Positions 33,745 through 42,500 of a DNA stretch of 64,000 nt are shown here, piece after piece. The notes beneath the pieces were generated by a model. The model was not told where the DNA came from, ran no database searches, and saw only the letters and a list, made by a program, of their open reading frames with translations. The translations under genes were made by a program, and so were the position numbers. The stretch is taken from NCBI RefSeq assembly GCF_030064125.1, contig NZ_CP125957.1, forward strand, positions 4,464,001-4,528,000, written 5' to 3'. Source of the DNA: Pseudomonas sp. G2-4 (GTDB lineage Bacteria; Pseudomonadota; Gammaproteobacteria; Pseudomonadales; Pseudomonadaceae). The stretch's first letter is position 1, and each line of letters starts with the position of its first letter.

Positions 33745-34473
33745 GTGAATTCAGTGACTTACACGGAATCGAAACACGCGCCTATAGGCGAAAATGCGGT
33801 TTCTTTTCCAAATTCGGGAATAGAAACCCGGATAGCCACGGTCGCAAGCTTGTTCGAATCCCGAAAACAGGCTGCCGAGGCTGCGAATGTGGCGTTGTCG
33901 TCTCTTCAGAGGTGGATTGCTGGGGAAGGCATGCCCGCGTTCAATTCATTGGCGCTATTGGCTTCTGCGGTAGGGGTGTCCCTTGACTGGATCGCGTCGG
34001 GGCGCGGAGAGATGTATCCGGCGGAGGGAACACCTGCCCAAGCGCAGGACGACAGCATCTATGCCTATGTTCCTCTGTACGACGCCAGGATTAGCCAGGG
34101 TCACGGTGCTTGGAGCGATGGCGCTCGCATCCTGACAATGCTTGCCTTCACTAAATACAGCTTGCAGAAAAAAGGGCTGCAAGCGTCGCAACTCGCGGCG
34201 GTGCGGGTGGATGGCGACTCGAACGAGCCGTTTCTAAAGGACGGCGATACCGTGATGGTGGATCTTTCCCGGAACACCATCCAGGGCGAGGCTTTTTATG
34301 TGATACGCCTGGATGACCTCCTGTACGCCAAGCGGTTGCAACGCCAAATCGACGGCGGGGTGTTGGTCATCAGCGCCAACTCGGCTTATCCCAGCGTCCA
34401 TGTACCTACTGATCGGCTTGAGCGACTTCAGGTCGTAGGGCGTGTGGTCTGGTCAGGCGGGTGGATGATCTAA
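33745..34473 (+). CDS. Prophage repressor with S24 peptidase domain (cI/LexA-like)
   Basis: 242 residues from a GTG with GGA eight bases upstream; no ATG is available. Residues ~30-75 (IATVASLFESRKQAAEAANVALSSLQRWIAGEGMPAFNSL) form the DNA-binding helix-turn-helix. The C-terminal half is an S24 fold with Ser of 'VRVDGDSNEPFLKDGD' and Lys of 'LLYAKRLQ', the catalytic pair of LexA-like repressors. It keeps the lysogenic state. Mu's own c repressor has no S24 domain, so this one could be cleaved after DNA damage. Confidence 0.9.
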   Translation: MNSVTYTESKHAPIGENAVSFPNSGIETRIATVASLFESRKQAAEAANVALSSLQRWIAGEGMPAFNSLALLASAVGVSLDWIASGRGEMYPAEGTPAQAQDDSIYAYVPLYDARISQGHGAWSDGARILTMLAFTKYSLQKKGLQASQLAAVRVDGDSNEPFLKDGDTVMVDLSRNTIQGEAFYVIRLDDLLYAKRLQRQIDGGVLVISANSAYPSVHVPTDRLERLQVVGRVVWSGGWMI

Positions 34474-34474
34474 A

Positions 34475-34665
34475 GAGCCAGTGCCAAAAAGCCCGCGAAA
34501 TGCGGGCTTTTTAGTTTGTGGCGGGATTTTTGGGGGCTGCATCTCTTTTGGCACTGATTAGTCCCGTTTACTGGCTCCTGCCCCCGTTTTTCCTGGCTTA
34601 TCCTTTTTCTTCCCTTTTCTTCCCACCAGTTTCCTTTGGTGCCATATCTCTCACTGCCTCACACA
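34475..34665. other. Phage terminal region with likely transposase-binding sites
   Basis: Non-coding. Three near-repeats share TTTTGGCACTG or TTTGGTGCC: 34480-34492 (inverted), 34547-34560 and 34634-34645. The last is ~20 bases from the presumed end (CTCACACA, terminus at 34663 or 34665). Spacing and similarity resemble the multiple end-binding sites of MuA-type transposases, but the exact end cannot be fixed because the opposite end is not in the window. Confidence 0.55.
34486..34512 (+). terminator. Rho-independent terminator after the repressor gene
   Basis: AAAAAGCCCGC, loop GAAAT, GCGGGCTTTTT: a perfect GC stem with A and T tracts, twelve bases after the repressor stop. It can work in both directions. 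Confidence 0.88.
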
Positions 34666-34679
34666 GCCGAAGATGGATT

Positions 34680-34773
34680 CCTGTGGGAGCGAGCTTGCTC
34701 GCGATGGCGATGCATCAGTCACCTTCACTGTTGAAGGTCAGTCCGCTATCGCGAGCAAGCTCGCTCCCACAGG
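34680..34773. repeat. REPIN, GTGGGAGCGAGC type
   Basis: Two inverted REP units (CCTGTGGGAGCGAGCTTGCT and its reverse complement) bracket a ~40-base loop. It starts ~15 bases outside the prophage end and marks host DNA. Confidence 0.9.
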
Positions 34774-34834
34774 GTGTGGTGTTGCTATTGAGGACGGCAG
34801 GACACATGCCCTGTCCGTATAGAGAGGGGCTACC

Positions 34835-35275
34835 TTACGCCTCAGGCATCTTGCGAAAGCCCACCGCCAGGCGGTTCCAGCCATTGATGGCGTTGATCGC
34901 CACGGTCAGGTCGACCATTTCCTTGGGGGTGAAATGCTCGCTCAACAAGGCATAGTCGGCATCCGGCGCGTGGGTTTCGCTCAGACGGGTCAGGGCTTCG
35001 GTCCAGGCCAGCGCGGCGCGTTCGCGCGGGGTGAAGAACGGTGCTTCGCGCCAGGCGGTGACGGCGTACAGGCGACGTTCGGTCTCACCGTCCTTGCGGG
35101 CATCGGCGGTGTGCATGTCGATGCAGAAGGCGCAGCCGTTGATTTGCGAGGAGCGCAGCTTGACCAATTCCAGCAGGGATTTTTCCAGGCCCAGTTTCGA
35201 GACAGTGGTTTCGAATGTCAGCATGGCTTTGAGGGCGTCAGGGGAAGCGGTGTAGAAATCGATGCGCGGTTGCAT
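34835..35275 (-). CDS. AhpD-like carboxymuconolactone decarboxylase family protein
   Basis: 146 residues from MQPRIDFYTASPDALK, with GGAG six bases upstream; the in-frame extension lacks such a site. 'LVKLRSSQINGCAFCIDMHTADARKDGE' holds the CxxC and His of AhpD-type peroxidases, which reduce peroxides with the two Cys. The rest ('ERAALAWTEALTRL', 'NAINGWNRLAVGF') is the conserved helical core. It stands alone between two REPINs. Confidence 0.9.
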   Translation of the reverse strand: MQPRIDFYTASPDALKAMLTFETTVSKLGLEKSLLELVKLRSSQINGCAFCIDMHTADARKDGETERRLYAVTAWREAPFFTPRERAALAWTEALTRLSETHAPDADYALLSEHFTPKEMVDLTVAINAINGWNRLAVGFRKMPEA

Positions 35276-35428
35276 GATGAACTCCATAACAATTAGGTGT
35301 GGCGCTACGTTAGCGTTGCGCCGGCGCAGGACAAATAGCCAATTGTTGGGAAGTTTGGGTGGCCAATGGCGCCGCAAGACGCGACCGGGTATTGGCCTTT
35401 TCAAGGGAGTCCAATTCTACGGGCTGTT

Positions 35429-35559
35429 GTGGCGAGGGAGCTTGCTCCCGCTCGGCTGCGAAGCAGTCGTCACCCAACTGATGCGGTCTGCCTGGAGAAC
35501 GGTGTCAGGCCTTTTTGGGGCGGCTGCGCCACCCAGCGGGAGCAAGCTCCCTCGCCACA
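35429..35559. repeat. REPIN, TGTGGCGAGGGAGC type
   Basis: Inverted copies of TGTGGCGAGGGAGCTTGCTC bracket about 90 bases. It belongs to a second REP family distinct from the GTGGGAGCGAGC family. Confidence 0.88.
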
Positions 35560-35589
35560 GAGGATCGGTGCGCACCGTCTGAGTGTGGT

Positions 35590-37032
35590 TCAGGCCCGGC
35601 TGCGCAACCACTGCAGAAAACGCTTCTTGGCCACGGGCTTGGGCAGCTCGCGGGTGAGGTTCTGGGCGAGGTGAATGCGTACGTCCAGCAGGTTTTTCAT
35701 GGCCTCGTTGATGTCGTGACGGGCATCGAGGCAAGGTTTGAGGTAGCTGTTCTCAATGCGATAAAGGGTGCAGAAGGTCTTGGCCGAAAAGCTCGCCAGC
35801 GCGGCCTGCTCGGACACGATCCCGGCTTCGCCGATCACCTCCCCCGGCCCCATGCGCCCGGCCTCGAATGGCTGGCCGTTGCGCATAAGGGTCACGCTGA
35901 CCACGCCGGATTCAATGATGAACAGATGATCGCTGACCTCCCCCGCCGGCAAAATCATCTCGCCGGCGCGAAAGGTCTGCAGGGTCATGTTCTGGCTGAA
36001 AGTGTCTTTCTCATCCTGGCGCAAAGTGGAGAAAATATTCGAGCTTTCCAGCAACGCCCGGGGCCGCGACACGTCCTTGGCCAGGGTGCTTTCGCTGGAA
36101 GACAACAGGCTCACGCCCGAAGCCTGCAAGTGCCGGAACGCTAGGTCGAACAGTTGGTTGCGCACCTCGCGCTTCTGCGCCCGGGAGGCGACAAACCCGC
36201 TGATCTCGTATTCCGCCCCGCCACTGCCGCTGCTTTTGAGCGTCACACAGGGCGCCGGACTGGCAAGCAAGGTACGACAGCCGATCATCGCCCGCTCCAG
36301 CGCGTCGATCACGGTTTGTGGCCGCGCGTGGGGGCTGACCTGGACGCTGATGGACAACCCGTGGACATCGCTGGGTCGGCTGAAGTTGATGACCTTGGCC
36401 TTGGCCGCCAGTGAGTTGGGGATTACCGCCATGCTGCCCTGGGCGGTCTGCAACCGCGTGGCCCGCCAGTCGATGTCAGTGACCCGGCCTTCAGTGCCGT
36501 CGATGGAGATCCAGTCATCGAGTTGATAAGGCTTGGTGGTGTTGAGCACGATCCCGGAGAACACGTCGCTGAGGGTGCTCTGCAACGCCAGGCCGACGAT
36601 GATCGCCATCGCGCCGGAAGTCGCCAGCACGCCCTTGACCGGCAGGTCCAGCACATAGGCCAGCGCCGCGATGACGGCGATCAGGAAAATCACCGCGCCG
36701 AGCAAATCCTGCAACAAGCGCCCGGTGTGACCGACCCGTTGCATCATCACCGCGCCCATTATCACCGTCAGGGTTCGCGCGGCGAGCAGCCACCAGGCGA
36801 TCTGCAAACCGGTCGCCGCCAGATGCCGTGGCACGTCGTCGACCCATTGCGCCGGCTCCATGGGGTTGAGGCCCTCGTTGAACAGCAACATGCTGAACAA
36901 GGAGAAAATCACCAGCCGCGCGCCGATTTTCCAATAGGTCCGATCCGCACTGACCAGTCGCCATATCAGTATGTCGAGCACCAGCAGCGCCAAGGCACAG
37001 AGCAGCGGGTGGTCGGAGATCAGAGACAGCAT
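35590..37032 (-). CDS. MscS-family channel with C-terminal cyclic-nucleotide-binding domain
   Basis: 480 residues. Several membrane helices occupy residues ~1-160. The MscS pore and beta domain follow (GLALQSTLSDVFSGIVLNTTKPYQLDDWISIDGTEGRVTDIDWRATRL, 'VIPNSLAAKAKVINFSRP'). Residues ~330-450 form a cNMP-binding fold (IFSTLRQDEKDTFSQNM, 'AGEMILPAGEVSDHLFIIESGVVSV', 'GPGEVIGEAGIVSEQ'). The phosphate-binding cassette lacks the usual Arg (reads GEAGIVSEQAALAS), so ligand binding may be altered. It would open under membrane tension, possibly gated by a nucleotide. Confidence 0.88.
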   Translation of the reverse strand: MLSLISDHPLLCALALLVLDILIWRLVSADRTYWKIGARLVIFSLFSMLLFNEGLNPMEPAQWVDDVPRHLAATGLQIAWWLLAARTLTVIMGAVMMQRVGHTGRLLQDLLGAVIFLIAVIAALAYVLDLPVKGVLATSGAMAIIVGLALQSTLSDVFSGIVLNTTKPYQLDDWISIDGTEGRVTDIDWRATRLQTAQGSMAVIPNSLAAKAKVINFSRPSDVHGLSISVQVSPHARPQTVIDALERAMIGCRTLLASPAPCVTLKSSGSGGAEYEISGFVASRAQKREVRNQLFDLAFRHLQASGVSLLSSSESTLAKDVSRPRALLESSNIFSTLRQDEKDTFSQNMTLQTFRAGEMILPAGEVSDHLFIIESGVVSVTLMRNGQPFEAGRMGPGEVIGEAGIVSEQAALASFSAKTFCTLYRIENSYLKPCLDARHDINEAMKNLLDVRIHLAQNLTRELPKPVAKKRFLQWLRSRA

Positions 37033-37088
37033 CGGACAGCTCCAGGAAGATCATTGGGGCGAAGATTGGCACAGATTGAACACTGTGT

Positions 37089-37136
37089 AGAGATCACTGC
37101 AGATCCACTGTGAGAGATCACTGCAGATCCACTGTG
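37089..37136. repeat. Tandem duplication of a 24-base unit
   Basis: The unit AGAGATCACTGCAGATCCAC plus TGTG occurs twice in perfect head-to-tail order, leading directly into a single REP at 37134-37155. Confidence 0.85.
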
Positions 37137-37155
37137 GGAGCAAGCTCGCTCCCAC
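37134..37155. repeat. Single REP hairpin, GTGGGAGC type
   Basis: A perfect short inverted repeat (GTGGGAGCAAGCTC...CTCCCAC) without a partner REP. Confidence 0.8.
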
Positions 37156-37198
37156 ATGGGTTCATGCATTGTGGGCCATTTAACCTTGAGCTCGCGCC

Positions 37199-38065
37199 TC
37201 AATCATCCATCTGCCCAAAGCGCCCCGAATGGAAATCGTTGAAGGCCTGGTGGATTTCCTGCTCGCTGTTCATCACGAACGGACCATGGCCGACAATAGG
37301 TTCGTCGATCGGCTCGCCACTGAGCAACAGCACCACCGCATCGTTATTGGCTTGCAGGCTCAACTGGTCGCCGGCCCGGTCGAACAGGGCCAGTTGCCCG
37401 GCCTCGACCCGTTCGCGACCGTTGACCTGGACCGAGCCATGCAGCACCACCAAGGCGGTGCTGTGGCCTTCATGCAGGTCGAGGGTCAGGTCTTTCCCAG
37501 CGTTCAAGCGAATGTCCCAGACGTCGATGGGGGTAAAGGTCTTCGCAGGCCCTTGATGACCCTCGAAGCGCCCGGCGATCAGGCGCAGGCTGCCGGCATC
37601 GTCCTTCAAGGCGATGTTCGGAATGTCGCCCTTGAGGAGTGTCTGGTAGCCGGCCGGGGCCATTTTGTCCTTGGCGGGCAGGTTGACCCACAGCTGGACC
37701 ATTTCCATGAATCCGCCCTGGCGGGCGAAGGCTTCGGAGTGGAATTCTTCGTGGATGATCCCGGATGCGGCGGTCATCCATTGCACGTCGCCAGGGCCGA
37801 TCTTGCCGCCGCTGCCGGTGGAGTCACGGTGTTCCAGTTCGCCCTGGTAGACGATGGTCACGGTTTCGAAACCGCGGTGAGGGTGTTGACCGACACCGCG
37901 ACGCTCGGTGGTGGCTGCAAATTCGGTGGGGGCCGCGTGGTCCAGCAGCAGGAACGGGCTGATGTGCTTGCCCAGGTTGTCATAGGAAAACAGCGTGCGA
38001 ACCGCAAAGCCGTCGCCGACCCAATGGGGCCGTGGGCTGGTATAGAGGCCGATGATGTTTTTCAT
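37199..38065 (-). CDS. Pirin family protein (bicupin)
   Basis: 288 residues from MKNIIGLYTSPRPHWVGDG, with GGAG seven bases upstream. The pirin motif is intact: 'PHRGFETVTIVYQGELEHRDSTG...GPGDVQWMTAASGIIHEEFH', giving three His and one Glu for iron. The second cupin begins around residue 170. Bacterial pirins include quercetin dioxygenases and redox sensors; the substrate cannot be told from sequence. Confidence 0.9.
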   Translation of the reverse strand: MKNIIGLYTSPRPHWVGDGFAVRTLFSYDNLGKHISPFLLLDHAAPTEFAATTERRGVGQHPHRGFETVTIVYQGELEHRDSTGSGGKIGPGDVQWMTAASGIIHEEFHSEAFARQGGFMEMVQLWVNLPAKDKMAPAGYQTLLKGDIPNIALKDDAGSLRLIAGRFEGHQGPAKTFTPIDVWDIRLNAGKDLTLDLHEGHSTALVVLHGSVQVNGRERVEAGQLALFDRAGDQLSLQANNDAVVLLLSGEPIDEPIVGHGPFVMNSEQEIHQAFNDFHSGRFGQMDD

Positions 38066-38180
38066 ACTGTGTCTCCAAATCAGGGACTGCGATTCGATGA
38101 ACACAGGATAAAACCGCTACCTTTGAAGCACTAGACTGCAAAAACCGGCCTTAGCGTTCTATCCAGGGAACGATCAACAA

Positions 38181-38275
38181 CCCTGTGGGAGCGAGCTTGC
38201 TCGCGATAACGCTCTACCAGTCAATGATGTGTCGACTGTCAGACTGCTATCGCGAGCAAGCTCGCTCCCACAGGG
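38181..38275. repeat. REPIN, GTGGGAGCGAGC type
   Basis: Inverted REP units CCCTGTGGGAGCGAGC and the reverse complement bracket about 50 bases between the pirin and response-regulator genes. Confidence 0.9.
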
Positions 38276-38290
38276 TTGGGTTCAGTTCAT

Positions 38291-38905
38291 TTAGAGATGA
38301 TTGCGCTTGGCGAACTCCGACAGACCCACCAAGGATTGCAAGCCAAGCTTTTCCAACAGCCGAGTCTTGTAGGTGCTGACGGTCTTTGGGCTCAGGAAAA
38401 GGTTTTCGGCAATGTCCTTGCCTCGCATGCCCATGGACAACATGCGCAAAATGGATAACTCGCGGGTGGACAGGCTCTCCAGGGCCTGCTGTTCAGTACG
38501 CTGTTGAAAATCCAGCCTGACCGACACTTGAGGAAAATAGGCATAACCGGACTTCAGCGCATGAATGGCCTTGGTCAGCTCCTGCAAGTCGCTTTTCTTG
38601 GTGACAAATCCCCTGGCCCCGGCCGAGATGCAACGGTTGCAGAAATGCTGCGCATCCTGGGAAGTAAACACCAGCACATTGCACTCAGGAAACTGGGCAA
38701 TGATCCAGACCAGCAGGTCCAGGCCATCGAAGCCGTTCATCACCAGGTCCAGAATCACCAGGTCCGGCACCTTCTCCTTGATGAAGGTCCTGGCATCGGC
38801 CACGCCGCTGGCGTCCCTGACACAGGTGAACCCCTCATTCTGGCAAATGAGCCGCAAGGCCCCTCGTATGACAGGGTGGTCATCCACGATCAATACGTCT
38901 TTCAA
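38291..38905 (-). CDS. LuxR-type response regulator, BvgA/RocA-like
   Basis: 204 residues if it starts at the TTG (MKDVLIVDDHPVIRG) with GGGGGA six bases upstream; an ATG at 38944 would add 13 residues. The receiver has the acidic pair (VDDHP), phosphoacceptor Asp in 'DLVILDLVMNG', Thr/Ser and Lys (FVTKKSD). The C-terminal LuxR helix-turn-helix reads 'LSTRELSILRMLSMGMRGKDIAENLFLSPKTVSTYKTRLLEKLGL'. It is the likely partner of the sensor kinase at 39598-42810 and would act as a transcription regulator. Confidence 0.9.
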   Translation of the reverse strand: MKDVLIVDDHPVIRGALRLICQNEGFTCVRDASGVADARTFIKEKVPDLVILDLVMNGFDGLDLLVWIIAQFPECNVLVFTSQDAQHFCNRCISAGARGFVTKKSDLQELTKAIHALKSGYAYFPQVSVRLDFQQRTEQQALESLSTRELSILRMLSMGMRGKDIAENLFLSPKTVSTYKTRLLEKLGLQSLVGLSEFAKRNHL

Positions 38906-39019
38906 GGCAGTCCCCCAAGTCAATACAAACGGCACCGATGCCATGACCGCACCGGACTCTTGCACAAGTGCCAGGCCATGCCACCTGTCAGATCCGACAG
39001 AGCAGACCAACGGTCTGCC

Positions 39020-39454
39020 TCAACCGCCACGGCCCTGTCGCAGGCCACGGTCCCAGGCTGGCAGCGACTCGCTGAGCTGAGGATCAATCCGTTCCATCAA
39101 GTTCTGCAGTGCAGCGAGGTCAGGCAGCGGGGCCTGGCTCAAGTGCATGCTCGATCGACGCGCGACGGGTGCGGACGACTGCCGGGCCTGTTGAACGTTG
39201 TAGATCATCCCGTGATGAACCTGTGGGTTATAGATAACAAAATCGTGCAGGTCCAGCGCCCCACTCGCCATCCCGGCGTTGACGACCACCAGGTCGAACG
39301 GCTCGCTGCCGTACTCCACCAACGTCAGCAATTCCTGCAGATTGCTCACAGGGACAATCCGGAAATAGCCCTGCTGATTGAACAGGCGCTCCAGCACGAT
39401 TCGATGAGTATGTTGTGGGTCGGCAATCAGGATACGTAGTGCTTTGTTCGGCAT
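39020..39454 (-). CDS. Degenerate receiver-like protein of the BvgS-like locus
   Basis: 144 residues from MPNKALRILIADPQHTHRIVLERLF (a Met three codons upstream is also possible). The N-terminal ~70 look like a receiver domain, but the acidic pair is reduced to one Asp (IADPQH) and the phosphoacceptor position reads 'FDLVVVNAGM', Asn instead of Asp. No output domain follows; the rest is Ser/Arg/Gln-rich. In RocSAR-like systems the third protein carries an EAL domain, which is missing here. Probably a phosphorylation-independent modulator or a decaying gene. Confidence 0.75.
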   Translation of the reverse strand: MPNKALRILIADPQHTHRIVLERLFNQQGYFRIVPVSNLQELLTLVEYGSEPFDLVVVNAGMASGALDLHDFVIYNPQVHHGMIYNVQQARQSSAPVARRSSMHLSQAPLPDLAALQNLMERIDPQLSESLPAWDRGLRQGRGG

Positions 39455-39597
39455 GGCAGGCATTCCAATAGCAACGCGCCAGGTATGAACCGGCTTGTGA
39501 ACGTTATTAAGGGGCGTCAGGCTAGAGGAAGCTTTTGAGAGACGCTGTAGGACTAGTCCTAAAATGAAGCCAGACGCAGCCCTTGCGACGAGAAGAC

Positions 39598-42500
39598 TTA
39601 TTCCCTCGCCAGCGAGATCTCCAGTTGTTCAGCCAGTTGCTCCATGGCCTGGTGCAGGTCGTCCACCGCTTGGGCGAGCAACGTCCTGTCGGAACTCCGG
39701 CAAGCGTTTTCCAGCGCCTCGCAGGCGGCGATCAGGCGTTGTGCCTGGATGATCCGCGCACCGCCCTTGATCCGATGTGCCAGGTCCGCCAAGCCCGGCA
39801 GGTCTTGTTGGGCGGACAAGCGCCGCAGACGCGCTGCATCTTCGGCATTGCTGTTGACCAGTTCCTTGAGCAGTTGCTTGATGGCAGTCGAGTCGTTGCC
39901 GGTCAGTTGTTCCAGGCTGGTCAAGTCGATGTCATTGGAGGAAGCAGACTCGGCATCTGGCGTGACCGACGCCAGGCGCGCATGGAGGTCCCTGAGGCTG
40001 ATGGGCTTAAACAGACAGTCGTCCATCCCGGCTTCGACGCAGCGGTCCTTTTCCTCGGGTTGGGCGTTGGCGGTGAACCCCAGAATGACCGTCGATGCCA
40101 GGCCTCGAGTTTGCTCCTCGTCACGAATGGCGCGGGCCAGTTCGTAGCCGCTCATCATCGGCATGTTGCAGTCGGTGATGACCACATCGAAGTGTTCGCT
40201 GCGCCAGGCGCGCAACCCTTGGGCACCGTCCGGCACATCCTCGACGCGATGCCCCAGGTAGCTCAGTTGCTGGGACAGCAGCACGCGGTTGGCCGGGTAA
40301 TCGTCGACCACCAGGATATTCAGCGCCCGGACCGGCCCCTGCGTCTCGACCTCGGCTGGCGGCGCTGCGGGCAGGGCCTCAAGCACAGGCAGACTCAGCA
40401 GTACCTCGATCTGCGTGCCCTGCCCCGGCACGCTGCTCAGCGTCAGGGTGCCGCCCATCATTTCGCACAAGGTGCGGCTGATCACCAGCCCCAGCCCGGA
40501 ACCGCTGCGAGCCGACTGGGCGTTATGGCTGGCCTGGGTAAAGGGGCTGAACAAACGTCGCTGGTCCTCCACCGAAATACCGCAGCCGGTGTCCTCGACC
40601 CACAGGCAGATGCCCAGGTGCCCGTCGTCGCGGCCCGACTCAGCTCGCACACTCAGGCGCACCTCGCCCTGATCGGTGAACTTGATGGCGTTGCTCAACA
40701 GGTTCGACACCACCTGCTTGAAGCGCAACGGGTCGATCGATACGTCGCGGTTGATCGCGGCATCCAGGTCCAGCGACAAACGCAGGTGTTTCTGCCGGGC
40801 CAGGCCTTCGAAAATCCGCGCCACCGACTCGATCAGCTCCCGCAGGTTGGCCCGCTCCGGCGCCAGGGATAGCTTGCCTGACTCGATGCGGGCGATGTCG
40901 AGGATGTCGCCGATCAACTCCAGCATGCCCTGGGCGGCTCCCGAAGCGACTTCGATGGCGAACCGGTCCACGACGCCCTGGTCGGCTTTTTTCATGGCCA
41001 GCTCCAGCATGCCGATCACCGCATTCATGGGCGTGCGGATTTCATGGCTCATGGTCGCCACGAACGTGGTCTTGGCTCGATTGGCGTCGTCGGCGCTCTT
41101 CTTGGCTACGCGCAATTGCTCCAGCAGACGGCGAAGGTAGACAACCCAACCCAACGTCACCAGCAACAGCAGCGCGGCAATGGAAAATCCTTGGACGATG
41201 GTCGTGCGGTTGCGCAGCCAGTAGCTGTCATCGATCACCACCTCACTGCGCCAGCGGTTGGTCAGCTCGTCCATTTCTTCGGGGGAGATGCTCAGCAACG
41301 CCTTGTCCAGGATCGAGTAAAGCTCCAATGCTCCCCGATTCGTCGCCAGGGCCACGCGCGCAGGCAAGGTGCCCACGGTACTGGTGACCTGCAACTTGTC
41401 GCGGTACTGGCGGGAGATCATGTAGCGGGCGCTGATCAGCGGATTGATCGCACCGTCCGCCGTGCCTGCGGCAACCATGGCCATGGCGTCGGCCGCGTTC
41501 TGCGCCACCACCAACTGCACCCGGGGAAACTGCTCCAGCAGGAACTCGCGCAGTACGTTGCCACGCACCAGCGCCAGGCGCTTGCCGGCCATCTGGTCGA
41601 GAGTGAGCGGGACCTTGTCCCGAGCGGGCACCACCAGCACGAACGGGTTGGTCAGGTAAGGTCGGGTAAAGCGCAACTCATCTTCAAGTTCAGCGCTGGG
41701 TATGGCCGTCGCCAAAACGTCAGCCTTGCCGCTCTCGATCTGCCCGATCAGATCGTCAACCGAGCCGCCACGCTGCACATCGAACTTCAACCCGGTGCGC
41801 AAGCTGATGCGGGCCAGCACATCGGCACCGATGCCGCGCAAATGGCCTTGGTCATCGAAGAACGTCAGCGGCAAGAAGTTATCGTTGATCGCCACCTTGA
41901 TGCGCGGATGGGCCTCCAGCCAACGCTGTTCCTTGACGCTGAAATGCAGCGCTTGCTGACCCGGCATGCTCGCACCGCCCGCGCTCCAGCGGCGCAGGAT
42001 GCTCATGCGATCGCCGGCGGGAATGGCCTGCAGCGCGGCGTTGACGATGCGCAACAAGCGCGCATTGTCGCGAGCCAGCGCAAAGGCGAACGGTTGCACT
42101 TCCATGCGCGAGAAGTCCGCCAGTTGGATGTTGTTCAGGTAGTTCTTGCTGATCAGGTAGTTGGCGCTGATCGAATCCCCCAGATAGACGTCGGCCTGGC
42201 CGAACGCCACGGCGCCAATGGCGCTCAAGGTCGAGGGGTACAACCGCAGGGAAGCCTCCGGGTAGAAAGCCTCGACTGTGTCTGGCGGCAAGTAGTGGTA
42301 GAGCATCGCGATCCGCTTGCCCGCCAGGTCGGTGGGTAAGTCCTGGCTGTCGTCGAGTCGGGCCACCAGGGTGGGCAGGTCTTCGGCGTAGGCCTGGGAC
42401 ATCGCCAGGTCCGGGTCGCTGGCTTCGAAGCCGTTGGCAGTGCCGAGCAGGTCGATCTCGCCGCTGCGCAGGGCCTGGAGCGATTCGGCACGGGATGGAT

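Larger units (their letters stand above)
1..34665. mobile_element. Mu-like transposable prophage, truncated by the left window edge
   Basis: The gene content and order match phage Mu and its relatives: repressor, Ner, DDE transposase, ATPase B, GemA, Mor, lysis, terminase/portal, gpF, gpG, protease, head, sheath, tube, tape measure, baseplate, tail fibre. Nearly all genes are on the minus strand, so the phage left (early) end lies at the right, near 34,663-34,665, where a CACACA sequence would give the TGT...ACA terminus typical of these phages. The other end and the target duplication are outside the window. All recognised structural and transposition genes are full length, so the element may be intact. 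Confidence 0.93.

Noticed and set aside
39583..42339. Two long plus-strand frames (about 430 codons each)
   Set aside because: Antisense to the BvgS-like kinase, which has an unbroken set of domains.
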